A stretch of 64,000 bases of DNA from G963668605 sp963793625. GTDB taxonomy: Bacteria > Acidobacteriota > Terriglobia > Bryobacterales > Bryobacteraceae. The stretch's first letter is position 1, and each line of letters starts with the position of its first letter. Where the stretch lies: contig CAWCAT010000049.1 in NCBI GenBank assembly GCA_963793625.1, positions 186,001 to 250,000 of the forward strand. Direction: 5' to 3'. A program made the position numbers and the translations under genes. Of this stretch, positions 30,915-41,804 are shown piece by piece. The notes under the pieces were generated by a model, which had not been told where the DNA came from, searched no databases, and saw only the letters and a program-made list of their open reading frames with translations.

Positions 30915-32042
30915 ATGCTTTCACGTAGGGAACTTCTCGGTGCAACCATCGGCAGCGTCGCATTCGGTGCGACTGCCCCGTCATCGACAGTGGCAATCGC
31001 GCGCTGCCGCAGCTACAACCCGCAGGTCTATGAATCGCTCAGCAAGATGTGTGATCAGATTGGCGGACTTGCTGCGATTGTGAAGAATAAGACCGTCGCG
31101 CTGAAGCTGAACCTGACAGGAAATCCGACGCGCTTCCCCGTGAAAGCGGACTTACCGTATAGGAACGATCCCTCGACCGTTCTGGCAATGTGCCAGTTGA
31201 TGGCTCGCGCAGGCGCCACACGCATCCGATTAATCGAGAGCTTTTTTCCCGCGAAGCAGGATATGGAACTTTGGGCGCGCTATGGCCTCGATGTAAAGGC
31301 GATCGACAATTGCGGCACAAAAGTGGAGTGGGAGAACACCAACAATCTTGGCCACGGCAAAAAGTATGTACGGCTCAAGGTTCCGTGGGGTGGCTATATC
31401 TTTCCGGCTTATGACCTGAACCATTCGTTCGCCGATTGCGACGCGTACGTATCCATGTCGAAACTGAAGAATCACTGGATCGCAGGCGTCACCATGACGA
31501 TGAAGAACAATTTCGGCAATACGCCGTGTTCACTGTACGGCGGCGATTGCGGCCCCAGCGGCAATGAGGATCCGAAGCAGGAACGCGGTGCCGTGGGTCA
31601 CGATGGCAGAACTAAGCCACCCGTCGGCGTGCCACAGGAAGTAAACCCCGAGTCGCCTCGCGAGTACGGGTATCGAGTGCCGCGTATCACGGTGGATCTC
31701 AACGGCGCGCGTCCGGTTGACCTGTCGATCGTCGATGGAATCGAAACCATCCGCGGTGGTGAGGGTGCCTGGAATCCAGGAGTGGAATTGGTCAAGCCGG
31801 GCTTGCTGCTGGCTGGGCGCAACTCCGTCTGCGTCGATGCGGTGTGTACCGCAGTGATGGGTTATGATCCACGAGCAGAGCGCGGCACCAAGCCATTCTT
31901 GCGTGGTGACAACACGCTGAAACTCGCAGAGGCTGTCGGAATCGGAACTGCCGATTTGTCCCGGATCGAAGTCGCTGGCCTCAGTATTCGCGAAGCACTA
32001 TACGATTTCGGTCCGGGACCAATCGGGAAAAAAATTGGTTAA
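30915..32042 (+). CDS. Tat-exported DUF362 protein
   Basis: 375 residues from the ATG at 30915, chosen because AGGAGG lies 7 bases upstream; the in-frame ATG at 30894 has no such site. A twin-arginine signal (SRRELLGATIGSVAFG) leads into a DUF362 domain: TVALKLNLTGNPTRFP, VLAMCQLMARAGATRIRLIE, CDAYVSMSKLKNHWIAGVTM, SIVDGIETIRGGEGAW and DAVCTAVMGYDPRA. DUF362 proteins sometimes carry 4Fe-4S ferredoxin domains; none is visible here, though there are several Cys residues. Function unknown. It ends convergent with the next gene, overlapping it by 4 bases. Confidence 0.85.
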   Translation: MLSRRELLGATIGSVAFGATAPSSTVAIARCRSYNPQVYESLSKMCDQIGGLAAIVKNKTVALKLNLTGNPTRFPVKADLPYRNDPSTVLAMCQLMARAGATRIRLIESFFPAKQDMELWARYGLDVKAIDNCGTKVEWENTNNLGHGKKYVRLKVPWGGYIFPAYDLNHSFADCDAYVSMSKLKNHWIAGVTMTMKNNFGNTPCSLYGGDCGPSGNEDPKQERGAVGHDGRTKPPVGVPQEVNPESPREYGYRVPRITVDLNGARPVDLSIVDGIETIRGGEGAWNPGVELVKPGLLLAGRNSVCVDAVCTAVMGYDPRAERGTKPFLRGDNTLKLAEAVGIGTADLSRIEVAGLSIREALYDFGPGPIGKKIG

Positions 32043-32284
32043 GCGGTCTGTCGAAAAGTTTTTACGACCTGGAGGACGGAATGTGCCGGCTTGGGCGAGA
32101 CCAAAGCTGGTGCCTCCGAGAAAACCGTAGCTGGCTTGGGTGAACGCTTCATGCCTTGCTCCCAAGCCACGGGATATTCATTCAGACATTTCGGACAACG
32201 GTAAACACCGTTTACAGGCCACATCGGATCCGGATGCATGATATAGCACCAGTTTTTTTGAATCGCACTCCAAAAAGGCACCAT
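32039..32284 (-). CDS. Small Cys/Trp-rich protein, probable zinc-ribbon type
   Basis: 81 residues from the ATG at 32284, which is preceded by a strong GGAGGAAGG ribosome site. The same frame extends to 32398 but without such a site. The core is KNWCYIMHPDPMWPVNGVYR followed directly by CPKCLNEYPVAWEQG. The Cys at NWC, the His in MHP and the CPKC pair could bind one metal ion. The C-terminal third is Pro/Ala/Ser-rich and probably disordered. I do not recognise a named family. Confidence 0.6.
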   Translation of the reverse strand: MVPFWSAIQKNWCYIMHPDPMWPVNGVYRCPKCLNEYPVAWEQGMKRSPKPATVFSEAPALVSPKPAHSVLQVVKTFRQTA

Positions 32285-32430
32285 GTCGAACCTTCCTCCG
32301 TTTGGTAAGATTCTCGAACTAGCACACAAGTCCTGTGCCGGACGTGGGTCAAAACTAGTTTGACTCCTCCGTACGTCCGTCAACGTACATTTGTGCATAT
32401 TGGATGGCTAGTGTCTGTCTTAAGTTTCGA

Positions 32431-34943
32431 TTATTTTTTGACTATTTTCGGATAAATCGCGTTGTACCCTTTACTGTCCCACCACAAAATCTTGTTTAAG
32501 GTGTCCTGAGGAACGTCGTCTGGTTCGGACCAGTTCATCGCGAGTGATTGTTGAGCGGCCCAGAGACGCCGTCCGCTTAAACTTTTCAACGGAGGATTGA
32601 TTTCGTCCAGCTTAATTTTCGCAGGCAAACACGCGTACGCGGAATTGTCAGCCTCTGGCGTAAACACGCTCGTCATCGCGCGCGCTGATGCGAGGATAAC
32701 GCGTTTTCGGCGAAATGCGCAAAATATCCTGAATAGTCCGGATCATACTTGTGTGGTTGTAATTGTTTGAATCAACCGCCTTCCGGCGAATGTGCGGCCC
32801 TATCGCAAGCGCAACGGTGCGGCGTCCGTCCACATGGTCCAGGCCGTCCTGCGCATCGTCTTCGACAACCAGAATCAAGCGACTTGCTCCAAAAGCGGCT
32901 CTTCGAAATTCCTTCCACTATCCGGCCTAGGGCAAGGTCGTTTTCCGCTACCATCGCGCGCGGAGTCGGCGAACCGGGACGCGTACCGTTGGTGTGATCC
33001 TCATTCAGCGTCAAAATCGAAAGTTGAGGCATTTCTCCGGATTTCTCGCGTTCTTTCAATTCACGCAGAAACTCATCCGCGCGCAGTTGATCTGGAATCG
33101 ATGTAGAACTGTACGGATATCGCAGATCGTGCAACGCTGCGAGCGCCGGCACGCCCGGACGGCAGCCAGCCGCATCCTGCGATTTTCCTTCTTTGTGAAG
33201 CTGCCAATAGTACGCCCAACTTTGGGCATCCTCGTTCATGTCAACGACACTTTGGGTGGCGGGATCCCACTTCGCCGGGAGACAGAATTCGCCATAAATC
33301 CTAACCGATACAGGACGATTACCCTGCCAGAAGAATCCGGTCGGCGCGACCGTGAGTGCATCCGCCATATTCCACGAGTAACCGCGCGGAGATCCTGCAA
33401 ATGCGCGCTCCACGTAGTCGCTCACGAAAGATTGCATGAGCCAGTGGTGTCCATCGAAGCTGATCGCGCCTCCTGTGTAGAAGTTGTCGAGCAGCACATA
33501 TTTCTCTGCGAGCGCGTGATGATTCGGCGTAACGTCGCCACCATAGATTGCCAGTTTGGGATCGCCGTTACCTTTGCTGACGTCGCCAAAGACCTGGTCG
33601 TAGGTGCGATTCTCCTTAACGATCAAGAACACATGCTGAATGCCGAGCGATTGCAGATTCTGTACTCCACCTGCAGGCTCAAAACGCGGTCCGTTCGCGG
33701 CTTTAACCTCGCGCGTGCCTGATGCCAGCTGCACTGGGGCTGGACGAGGAATTTTCGACAGCAAGCCAACGTTCTGGCGCGAGTTGAAACTGCCTTTGCC
33801 ATTATCAGTGTTGCCGTATCCTTTGATGCTGACGACACGCAGCCCGCCTTGCGCATCCACCGCAATCGCCGAGGGGAACCATGGGGTCGGCATCGCGCCT
33901 GCGATTTTCCAGTCCTTGCCCGACAACTGCGCGACCGCGATCGCGTTGTTGCCGCCGCAAGCGACATACAGCGATTTCCCGTCTGGCGCGTAGGCCACCC
34001 CGATTGGCTGGCTGCCCAGCAGTGAGTCTGGAATAGCCGGGATCTTCAGGTCTTTCCGTTGGAGCGTCTGCGTGTCAATCAGCGACACGAGATCCGAGTG
34101 GCTGCTGGCAACAGCGAGCGTGCGCCCATCCGGACTCAGCGCAACGCCCGATGGCGCCAGGCCGACCGCGATCTCGCGCACAGCACCGGTTTCGATATCC
34201 ACGACCGAGAGCGTTCCGGTGGAACTCGATCCGGTCTTCGGGTCTGTGACGACGCGTGTACCGCTCGAGGGCGCGGTAACATCGGATTCCAGCGCGCGAC
34301 GGCCGCCGCGATTCGAGACGAACACTTTGCCTTGCTTTGTTCCCACTGCAACGCCGAAAGGCGCAACGCCAACTGGAATCTCTTTCAACAGCGCACCCGA
34401 ATCCGCATCAATAATGCCGAGCGTGTTGTTGCGGCTGAGAGCCACATAAGCCGTTTTGCCATTTTCCGAGAACGCGATTCCGGCGGGAACGGGATGCCCC
34501 TTGAAATCGACACGCCGTGTTTTGCCCGGCTTGCCCGCATCCGAGAGCGCAATGACCATGATGGCGTCCGGGCCGTTGCGGGAAGCCTCGCTCGCCCAGA
34601 TCTCCCTATCACCAGGACGGAAGACGATGCCCGCGTACGAAGTGGAACGTGTCCCTACCTTAGCCAGTTCGGCTCCCGTTGACCCGTCCATCAAGTGCAC
34701 ACTGTTGCGGTTCAACACAGCCAGCAGACGCTTCTGGGAATCGAAAGCGGCATCAACGGGCCGGCCGGGAATTTCCATCTGCTCCCCCCAGGGACGCAGC
34801 AGTTGATTGGTGGACGTGAGATAGAAGCCGCCCTCCTGTTTACCATCGAAAACAGTACTTTTTAGGACTGGGAAGAGGACGGTTTCTTTCGCGATAACGG
34901 CGATCGCGGCCAGACCGATTAAGAGGGCGGCTAATTTACGCAC
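32431..34943 (-). CDS. Exported YVTN-propeller phosphoesterase, two frameshifts
   Basis: The signal peptide (LAALLIGLAAIAVIA) is followed by about 400 residues of YVTN-type propeller blades, for example IAFSENGKTAYVALSRNNTL, VALSPDGRTLAVASSHSDLV and VAYAPDGKSLYVACGGNNAI. A phosphoesterase domain (acid phosphatase/phospholipase-C-like) comes next: VFLIVKENRTYDQVFGD, KYVLLDNFYTGGAISFDGHH and LTLNEDHTNGTRPGSPTPRA. After a shift near 32875 the frame reads ILVVEDDAQDGLDHVDGRRT. A second shift near 32685, in a GCGCGCGC tract, leads to VFTPEADNSAYACLPAKI and the end. The family hydrolyses phosphate esters outside the cytoplasm; substrate unknown. Confidence 0.83.
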
Positions 34944-34952
34944 GACGTGAGT

Positions 34953-35885
34953 CTATCGCGTTTCCCTGCCTCCCAGAAAGCGCTCCGTCGCCGAGAGCTT
35001 ACGCGGAGAAAATTGCAACGCGGCCGCGCGCAAATACGGCCGCATTTCCGTAAGGCAATACTCAAGGTATCCGCGCGCATGAATTTCACGGAGAGTCTGA
35101 CTGTAATGCGTGAACAGCGAGCCCGCAACAATTTCGCCGGTTCGTTTTGCCGCATGGCCCGCGCACTGTGAAAGCCACACCAGGTTCTTCGGCAAGCGTC
35201 CAATCGCGGCCACAGCCATGATCGACGACAACTCAAAAACAGTGCGCTTCTGCGTGGCGGCCTCGGTCTTGAGCGCCTCCCAGAAAGTTGCGATCGCATC
35301 AGTCGATGGCAGATTGCGCGGCGGCACTTCCTTCAGTTCTTTCTGGATTGCGGCCCATTCGGTGCGCAATCCCTTAACGTCAAGCGGCGGAGTGTTGATC
35401 GCCTCGGCAAGCCGGCCCGCTGTCGCTTCCAAACCATCCAGCATTTGTTCGACGGTCTCGAATTGAGTGCCCGGATCAAGCAGTCCTTCTTTTTGCAGAC
35501 TCTCTGAGATTTCGCGGATGATATGCCGGCCGCCGCCCGAGACATCCGCGAGCGCTGCCATCACCCACACGGGCGAAGCATGAAACGTGAGCAGTCCGAT
35601 CCACTCGATGCCGTTGCCGGCGGTGCGACGCAGCAGAAAGTTCTCAGCGAGTTTCTCCTCGCCTGGATACGCGTCCTGCACCTCGCCGACCTGTTCGATC
35701 AGGAAGCGCAGCGTAGCCTCCACCATCGTTTGATACAGACGCGTGCGGCGGACCGCTGCGGGTAAGGTGACGTCACCCACTTCCCGCAGCAATCCGCCGG
35801 CGAGCGCACTGCCGGAACGGAGCACGCGCTCCGGCAAAGAAAGTAAGTATCGCGTGATGCGCTCTGAATCGGGCGTGTGCCGCAT
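34953..35885 (-). CDS. Protein of unknown function, helical, 310 residues
   Basis: The reading frame is intact, with even codon use and no signal peptide. It is mostly helical: TRYLLSLPERVLRSGSALAG, then EKLAENFLLRRTAGNGIEWI, LLTFHASPVWVMAALADVSG, VEQMLDGLEATAGRLAEAIN and IMAVAAIGRLPKNLVWLSQC. Two weakly hydrophobic segments are seen but no clear membrane helix. I do not recognise a family. It lies 9 bases before the phosphoesterase gene and 18 bases after the VIT/VWA gene, all on the same strand, so it probably belongs to the sigma/VIT-VWA transcript. Confidence 0.75.
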   Translation of the reverse strand: MRHTPDSERITRYLLSLPERVLRSGSALAGGLLREVGDVTLPAAVRRTRLYQTMVEATLRFLIEQVGEVQDAYPGEEKLAENFLLRRTAGNGIEWIGLLTFHASPVWVMAALADVSGGGRHIIREISESLQKEGLLDPGTQFETVEQMLDGLEATAGRLAEAINTPPLDVKGLRTEWAAIQKELKEVPPRNLPSTDAIATFWEALKTEAATQKRTVFELSSIMAVAAIGRLPKNLVWLSQCAGHAAKRTGEIVAGSLFTHYSQTLREIHARGYLEYCLTEMRPYLRAAALQFSPRKLSATERFLGGRETR

Positions 35886-35903
35886 ACTTACATCAGATCA
35901 GAA

Positions 35904-38283
35904 TCAGCTACTATGCGGCACAACGCGTCGCACGCCTTCGAGTTTCGTGAGTTCGTCGAGCTTCGATAATTCGATGCGCCCAATCAGCACGTTAGACACT
36001 TTCGATTTTGTCGTCGTTTCGAAACCGAGCTGCTTCAGCTTCTCACGCAGTTCCGGCGTTGCCTCTTCCACCCACACCTCAACATAAGCCTTGCCGCCGC
36101 GAATAAACTTCTGCTGCGCCGGTGTGAGGGGTGTTCCGCTGTGCACGGCCCTCACCGCGATGGAAAGCTGCGCATCAACTTTGTACTTGGACAACCGGTT
36201 CGGCGTTTCGATCGTCAGTCTCCATACGCACGCCCACGCTTTGCGGGACATAGCCGATGATCCCGCCGATCACGCCACCCGGGGTACCGCCGGGAACGCC
36301 GCCAACAACACCAGCACCCATCATCATGTTCTTGGCCATCGCTAGATCACCTCGGCTGCCGTAGATTCCTTCATAGCTCACGCCATCGGGCATCTCGACC
36401 GGCACTTCGACGCGCCGGGATTGTCCACCTTCCGTAATGAACGACTCCTCCACAGCAACGAATGAAGTGAACTGTGTCATCAGCCGAAAGTTCAATCCAA
36501 GTTGAGTGATCTGATCGCGCAGTTCGCTGTTCATGTTGCCCCGCTGCATGCCTGGAAGATCCTGACTCATCAGGTCCGCGATTCGCGTGCGCGCCCAGAG
36601 TGTTGCCAGGACGTCGTGCTCGGTTTGCCACTTCGGCAGGTCCACCGGGATCTCACGCGTGATCATTTTCCCGGACATCCTTCCGCTCAACCGGATCACG
36701 CCACGCGCCGGAGCATTGAAGCGGCCCGTCACAACGACAGGCTTCGCGCTGAACAAATCCGGAATGCGCTTTGGATACACATCCGACACCGGGAGTCCGC
36801 CGAAATCAACGGCGACGTCCGTCAACAGCGGATTGCGCACGCGCTCATGAAAGCGCCGTGCCGCAGCCGAACCGTCATCGTGATATCCGACATACTCGAC
36901 CTCGCCGCGCCCCTCGCGTGCGATTCCGTCCAGCAGAAAATGGTTCACGGATGAACCGATGCCGAATGCAAACACACGCGCATCCTGGTGCTTACGCACT
37001 TCGCCGATAATTTCCATGTCGTTGCCGACATAACCGTCCGTCATGAAGCAGACCACGCGCACGTGGCCGCGTTCATCGGAGGAATCCAGTGCGGCGCGGA
37101 TCGCCTTCATCATTTCAGTACCGCCGCTGCCCTTGCGCTCCGCCAAAAAGTCCTGAGCCTTGCGCAGATTCTCACGCGTTGCCGGAACAGGTTGCGGGAA
37201 CAAAATGTGCGTGTCGCCCGCGAACGTGATCAGGTTGAATGTGTCCCGCGGATACAATCCATCGAGCGCGAGACGCATTGTTTCTTTCGCCTTTTCGATT
37301 GGAAAACCATTCATCGAACCAGACGTATCAAGCACGAAGATCAGTTCCTTCGGCGTGACGTCTTCCGTGGTGACGCGCTCCGGCGGCTGGATCACCAGCG
37401 TGAAGAAACCACCATTCGTGCCGTGATGGGTGAGTACCGCGTCCTGCAGCTTGCGGCCCGCCACGTCGTACTTCAGCACGAAATCTTTGTTGGGAATAAC
37501 CGACTGATCCTTGAGCTTCAGCACCGCCTGAGTTCGGACTCGGCCGTTGCGTGCTCACCGGATGCGTTGCCGATTCGATGCGATCGAGCGGCACTCCCGC
37601 GTCGAGCTTCACTTCCAGCGAGATGTCGTGTCCCGCACGCGTGCCCTGCCGGTGTTACGGGCGGCGTAATGCGAGCGGCATCATTCACGTGCGCCGGAAT
37701 ATAGCGCGGACCCACCACCATCGGAAACACAAACGCATACTCGCCCTCGTCGTACTTCAGCGTCTCCACATAACTGATCGCGATCTTCACCTTCGCGCCG
37801 GGCATGATGTTCGCGACGGCCTGCGTGAAGATGTTCGGACGCTCCTGATCCAGCAGGCTCGCGACATTACCGCGGGCGCGCGCTCGTTCGTAAATGTCAC
37901 GCGCCTCCTCGCGCTTTTTGATGACGCCCTTCACCGTGCGATCGCCGACATTCATCGTCATGTTATCGACCGCTGCGTTCGGCGGCAGCGGGAACGTATA
38001 GATGGCCTCGATCTTTTCCGATGAGTTGTTTTCGAATTCCTGGACAACATTCACGCGCGCCAGAAATCCTGTGATCTCAGCTTTCACGTCGGTATGCTTG
38101 AGCGGGCACGGTGCCTGCGGCTGGCCTTCGCGATTCAGGCTGTACAGTCCGCCCTGGGTAACTTTGTTCGATGCGCGTACGGCTCGCTCGCGCGGCGCGG
38201 GAATGATGCTGGATGGCGCGGCCAGATAGAACACTGCCGGCCACTGCTGTAAGAAATACTGGCAAGCTGAGTTTGCGAATCAT
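35904..38283 (-). CDS. Exported VIT/VWA protein, about four frameshifts
   Basis: The ATG at 38283 follows an AGGAGG site; its signal peptide (IRKLSLPVFLTAVAGSVL) is joined by a shift near 38230 to the mature frame. A VIT domain (VNVVQEFENNSSEKIEAIYT, KKREEARDIYERARARGNVA) is followed, after shifts near 37640 and 37555, by a von Willebrand A domain. Its MIDAS motif is intact (FVLDTSGSMNG) with VVCFMTDGYVGND. Towards the C-terminus a Gly/Pro/Val-rich segment (GAGVVGGVPGGTPGGVIGGI) resembles one in the preceding gene's product. A last shift near 36230 leads to a charged domain (VEVWVEEATPELREKLKQLG). The shift near 37640 is removed by reading GG for GGG. Likely an envelope protein binding ligands through a metal ion. 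Confidence 0.82.
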
Positions 38284-38345
38284 TTGCGTATCCTCCTGGA
38301 TCGCTTTCACTGGGGATATGCCGCGAGCAGGAGGAACCTTGCAGA

Positions 38346-39387
38346 TTATTTTTTGGCGGGAATTGTGATCGGAATACTGAGCTGGTCGATCTGCACCAGG
38401 AGCACGCGATCCTTGCCGTCAGGCCCGATCTCGAACGCGCCGCTAGCGGGGATTGCATAGCGCTGACCGGCTTCGACGCGCCTTGAATAGATCTGCCCTG
38501 AGTTCTCTAGAACGATCAGCATGCCGCCCACTAACGGTTCTATACTCACGATTACAGCCTCGCCCGGAGCAAACGCAGTGCTCGACGGTACCTCTCGAAA
38601 CACGCCATCGGCATCGCGCTTCTGCAAGGTGTATTTGAACGGGATTCCGGCGTCGCCGCACGGTCCGCGCGTTCTGCCGATGCCGCCAGTGAACTTCGAT
38701 AGGCGCGCGGGGGCGGCGGCGAAGGAGGCACTGAGTCCCGGCACTGATCCAATGATGCCGCCGATCACCCCACCGAGGTAGCTACACCGCCAGGCACACC
38801 GCCCACAACGCCAACGTATTTCAGCCTTCTTCTGTTTCGCCAGCGGAGGCGCAAGTTCGGGCTCTGCCGGCGCTTCCTGAACTCGCGCCAGCATCTGTGG
38901 CGGTGCAGGCGTCGTCGGCGTCGGCTGTTGCACGGCCGGTGCGACGATTTCTGGACGTGCACGCAACGGCCTCGCTCGGACGGTCCAGTGGGATAGGAGC
39001 AGATTGCGCAGGCGCGGTGGCAGGCGGCATATTCCGAGCCATCATTTCCGGCTGACGCTGCTGGGCCACCTGAACAGGCTCATGTCCTGAATTCAGGAAC
39101 ACCACCGTCACCAACGCAGCCGCCATTGCACCCGCCGCAGCCATCGGCCACGGCCGCAACAGCCACGCCAGAATCGGGGAGCGTCGCGGCTTATCCTGCA
39201 ACGTCGCAAGCAGTTCCGCGCGCGCCGAAGAATCCGCAAGTAATTCCTTTAGAGGCTGCTCCGCCATCAGCATGTTGAACAATTCCTGGTCATCGAGCGC
39301 GGCATTCAGAAGCGTCTGGCGTTCGGCATCGGTAAGCGTACCGGCCGACCAGCCTCCCAAGAGCTTCTTCACGTCCTGCGGTCTCAT
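38346..39387 (-). CDS. Anti-sigma-like single-pass membrane protein, about three frameshifts
   Basis: The ATG at 39387 overlaps the TGA of the sigma gene (ATGA), indicating coupled translation. The first 75 residues are helical and acidic (LLGGWSAGTLTDAERQTLLN, DQELFNMLMAEQPLKELLAD), like zinc-free anti-sigma domains. One membrane helix follows (MAAAGAMAAALVTVVFL), then a long Pro/Gln/Ala linker. Beyond shifts near 38955, 38815 and 38780 comes a Gly-rich segment (KYVGVVGGVPGGVATSVGGV) and a beta-rich C-terminal domain (VFREVPSSTAFAPGEAVIVS, LIVLENSGQIYSRRVEAGQR). Position and topology suggest it holds the ECF factor at the membrane and senses the periplasm with its C-terminal domain (inference). 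Confidence 0.75.
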
Positions 39388-39890
39388 GACCTTTTCTCCC
39401 AGCTTCCGCCCATCAATTCCAGCAGATGCTGCCGGCAGCGATGATCCCACGTATATACCGTATTGAGCGACGAAGCCTTCATTTCCTTCTGAATTTCCGC
39501 AAACGTCCTGCCCTGTAACTTCAGACGAAACAGCTCACGGCAGCGTTCCCCCATGCCCTGCATCGCCTTTTTCAGATGATCGAGCATCTCCCGACGCTCC
39601 GCCAGTTGCGCGGGATTCAACGAGAGATCGGGAATCGGAATTTCATCAACGGAAACGCTGGAACGCTCGCCATGCCGATGCGATTTTCGATTCAGTGCGG
39701 CCATCTTAAAACGCACAATCTGGAACGATAACGGCAGCAACTCTTCCAGTTCCGTAACCCGCGCATACTTCTCATGCAGCAGGATCAGCGTGTCCTGCAC
39801 CAGGTCCTCGGCTACGTCCTCCTGTAAACGTGATGCCGCGAACGACAGGATCCTTTCACGAATTTTCTGGAGTATCTCTTCCCGTTCCAC
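39384..39890 (-). CDS. ECF-type RNA polymerase sigma factor
   Basis: 168 residues. Region 2 is EDVAEDLVQDTLILLHEKYA and LSFQIVRFKMAALNRKSHRH; region 4 is RCRELFRLKLQGRTFAEIQK and NTVYTWDHRCRQHLLELM. A polar linker separates them (about residues 78-95). The length and two-domain layout fit an extracytoplasmic-function sigma-70. It heads a leftward run with an overlapping anti-sigma-like gene and the VIT/VWA gene, the usual arrangement in which the sigma factor drives its own operon. Confidence 0.9.
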   Translation of the reverse strand: MEREEILQKIRERILSFAASRLQEDVAEDLVQDTLILLHEKYARVTELEELLPLSFQIVRFKMAALNRKSHRHGERSSVSVDEIPIPDLSLNPAQLAERREMLDHLKKAMQGMGERCRELFRLKLQGRTFAEIQKEMKASSLNTVYTWDHRCRQHLLELMGGSWEKRS

Positions 39891-39943
39891 GGTTACCTAG
39901 ATAATACGCTGCACTCGAATGTTTGCGAACATGAAAGAAGAAT

Positions 39944-41802
39944 ATGGCCCCTCGCAGCTTTCTCCTTTGCGTCTTTCTGGCACTCCCTTTGTGCGCGCAG
40001 GTTCCATGTGCGTCAACGCCTACTTACTCGCCTTGCGAACTCAGCTTCGAACTGAGTAGCGAAGAAGCAGCGCAACATCCTAACCCGTATTTGACGGTAC
40101 AACTGCAGGCAGAGTTCCGAAGTCCGCGAAAAAGAACTTTCCTGATGCCGGCCTTCTGGGACGGCGGGAAGCGGCTCGTAATTCGCTTTACTCCGATCGA
40201 AGCGGGTGAATGGGATTATCGCCTCACCAGCAACCTGAAGAGCCTTGAGGGCAAGATCGCAAAATTCTCGGCCACTGAGTTGACCTCGCCAGGATTTGTG
40301 CGCAGTGCGAACGGGCATCACTGGGCCAACACGGAAACGAACAAGCAGCACCTCTGGATGGGCGACACCAATTTGCGCTTCGCCAGCATGGATCGCGCGC
40401 TGTTCGAACAATTCGTCACTACGCGCGCGAAGCAGAAATTCAATCACCTGCGCGGACTTATACTCGGCGGACCAGAGGACGTCGCCAAAGCCTTTCCGAC
40501 TCCCGATCAGCCTAGCCCCGCGTGGTTTCAGGAAGTCGATCAGCGTGTCTTATTCCTGAACAAATCAGGAATTACGTCGATCTGATCCTCGCCGGCGGGC
40601 AGGATCAATTGACGAAGCTCTTCCCCACCTGGCAGCAGCGCGAGCGTTTTGTGCGCTACATCGTAGCGCGCTACGCGCCGATGAACATCACCTGGCAAGG
40701 CGTGTTGGCCTTCGAGGAATACAAGGACGGCCGCCCGCTGATGAAAGAAGTTGGACTGCTGCTGAAGAAGCTTGATCCTTTCCAGCACCCGCGGTCGAGT
40801 AGTGCGTTAGTCACCTCGGCCCCGTTGCTACCCGACGAGTGGATGAACTACATCACCTATCAATCGCCGGACGATCAGGTAGGCGCGATCGAACATCAGC
40901 TCTATCTTTACCCGTCGGTCAACGCGGGTTTCGCATCGGAAGATAGCGGCGCTGGCAAAAGTGCGTAAGCGCGACGCCGACTTTGACGCTTTCCGCAAAC
41001 GGCTGTGGAACAGTACGATGAACGGCCAGTATCCGGGCTACAGCAATACAGGCACTTCTGGCGCAAATGCGATTCCTAAAGATGCGAAGCATTTCGATTC
41101 GCCCGGAGCCAAAACAATGACAGCGTGGTTCGATTTCATGTCCAACACGCGCTATTGGGAACTCGAGCCGTATTTCGATGTCGATGGCGGGCGCGCGGTT
41201 GCGCTCGAAGAAATTGAATACATCGTGTATGTTGAGAAACCCTCCGGACCCGTGGAATTGCAGGTGGAACAGCATAGCTACGATGTCTACTGGATTAACC
41301 CGGTAACCGGCGAGTCCACAAAACTGAAGAATTTTAAAGGCGAGAAGTTCGTCTCCGAACCGCCCGACAAGACCCACGACTGGATTCTGCATCTTTCGCG
41401 GGACGGTAAAAAGCAATCGATGTTAACTTCTTACAAATTCGAATCGCGACCGACGCCCGTGCAGGAGCGTGGAGGTGCTTCCGCAGAAAGTGCCGTTCGA
41501 AATCGTGGAGCCTTCCGCAGAGCAGGCCTCGCTTTCAAAACCTTTCAAATACGAATCAAAGGTCAAGCGCGACTCGCGCGCGACGCGTTCGATGATGTAT
41601 CTGTGGACCGGTGATGTCCCCGTTGATGGCCAGGGCTATCGCGTACTCGCAACTGGCGCCGGCGGGACAATTGACTCTGGATCCGCTCGTAGTTAACAAT
41701 ATGGCAAAACAATTTCCTGCGATTCTCAGTCTGCGCGTAACCGCGATGAATGTATATGGCAAGGTCTATGTCACTGACAAAGTCCTCGGGTTGGTTCCGT
41801 AA
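39944..41802 (+). CDS. Secreted DUF5060/apiosidase-like (GH140-type) hydrolase, about four frameshifts
   Basis: The signal peptide (FLLCVFLALPLCA) is followed by a DUF5060 beta domain (FLMPAFWDGGKRLVIRFTPI, EAGEWDYRLTSNL). Then comes a barrel start typical of DUF4038/apiosidase-like enzymes (HLWMGDTNLRFASMDRALFE, KFNHLRGLILGGPEDVAKAF). Further frames continue it: QRERFVRYIVARYAPMNITW with Glu in WQGVLAFEEYKDGRPLMKE, then NTGTSGANAIPKDAKHFDSP, YELEP-like strands, and a C-terminal beta domain ending at LRVTAMNVYGKVYVTDKVLG. Shifts lie near 40560, 40950, 41465 and 41640. Its role is probably removal of side chains from pectin such as rhamnogalacturonan II (inference). tsaB starts 2 bases after its stop. 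Confidence 0.68.
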
Positions 41803-41804
41803 CA

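Noticed and set aside
36988..37704. 238-residue open frame opposite the VWA domain
   Set aside because: Antisense shadow; His/Arg-rich, no start signals.
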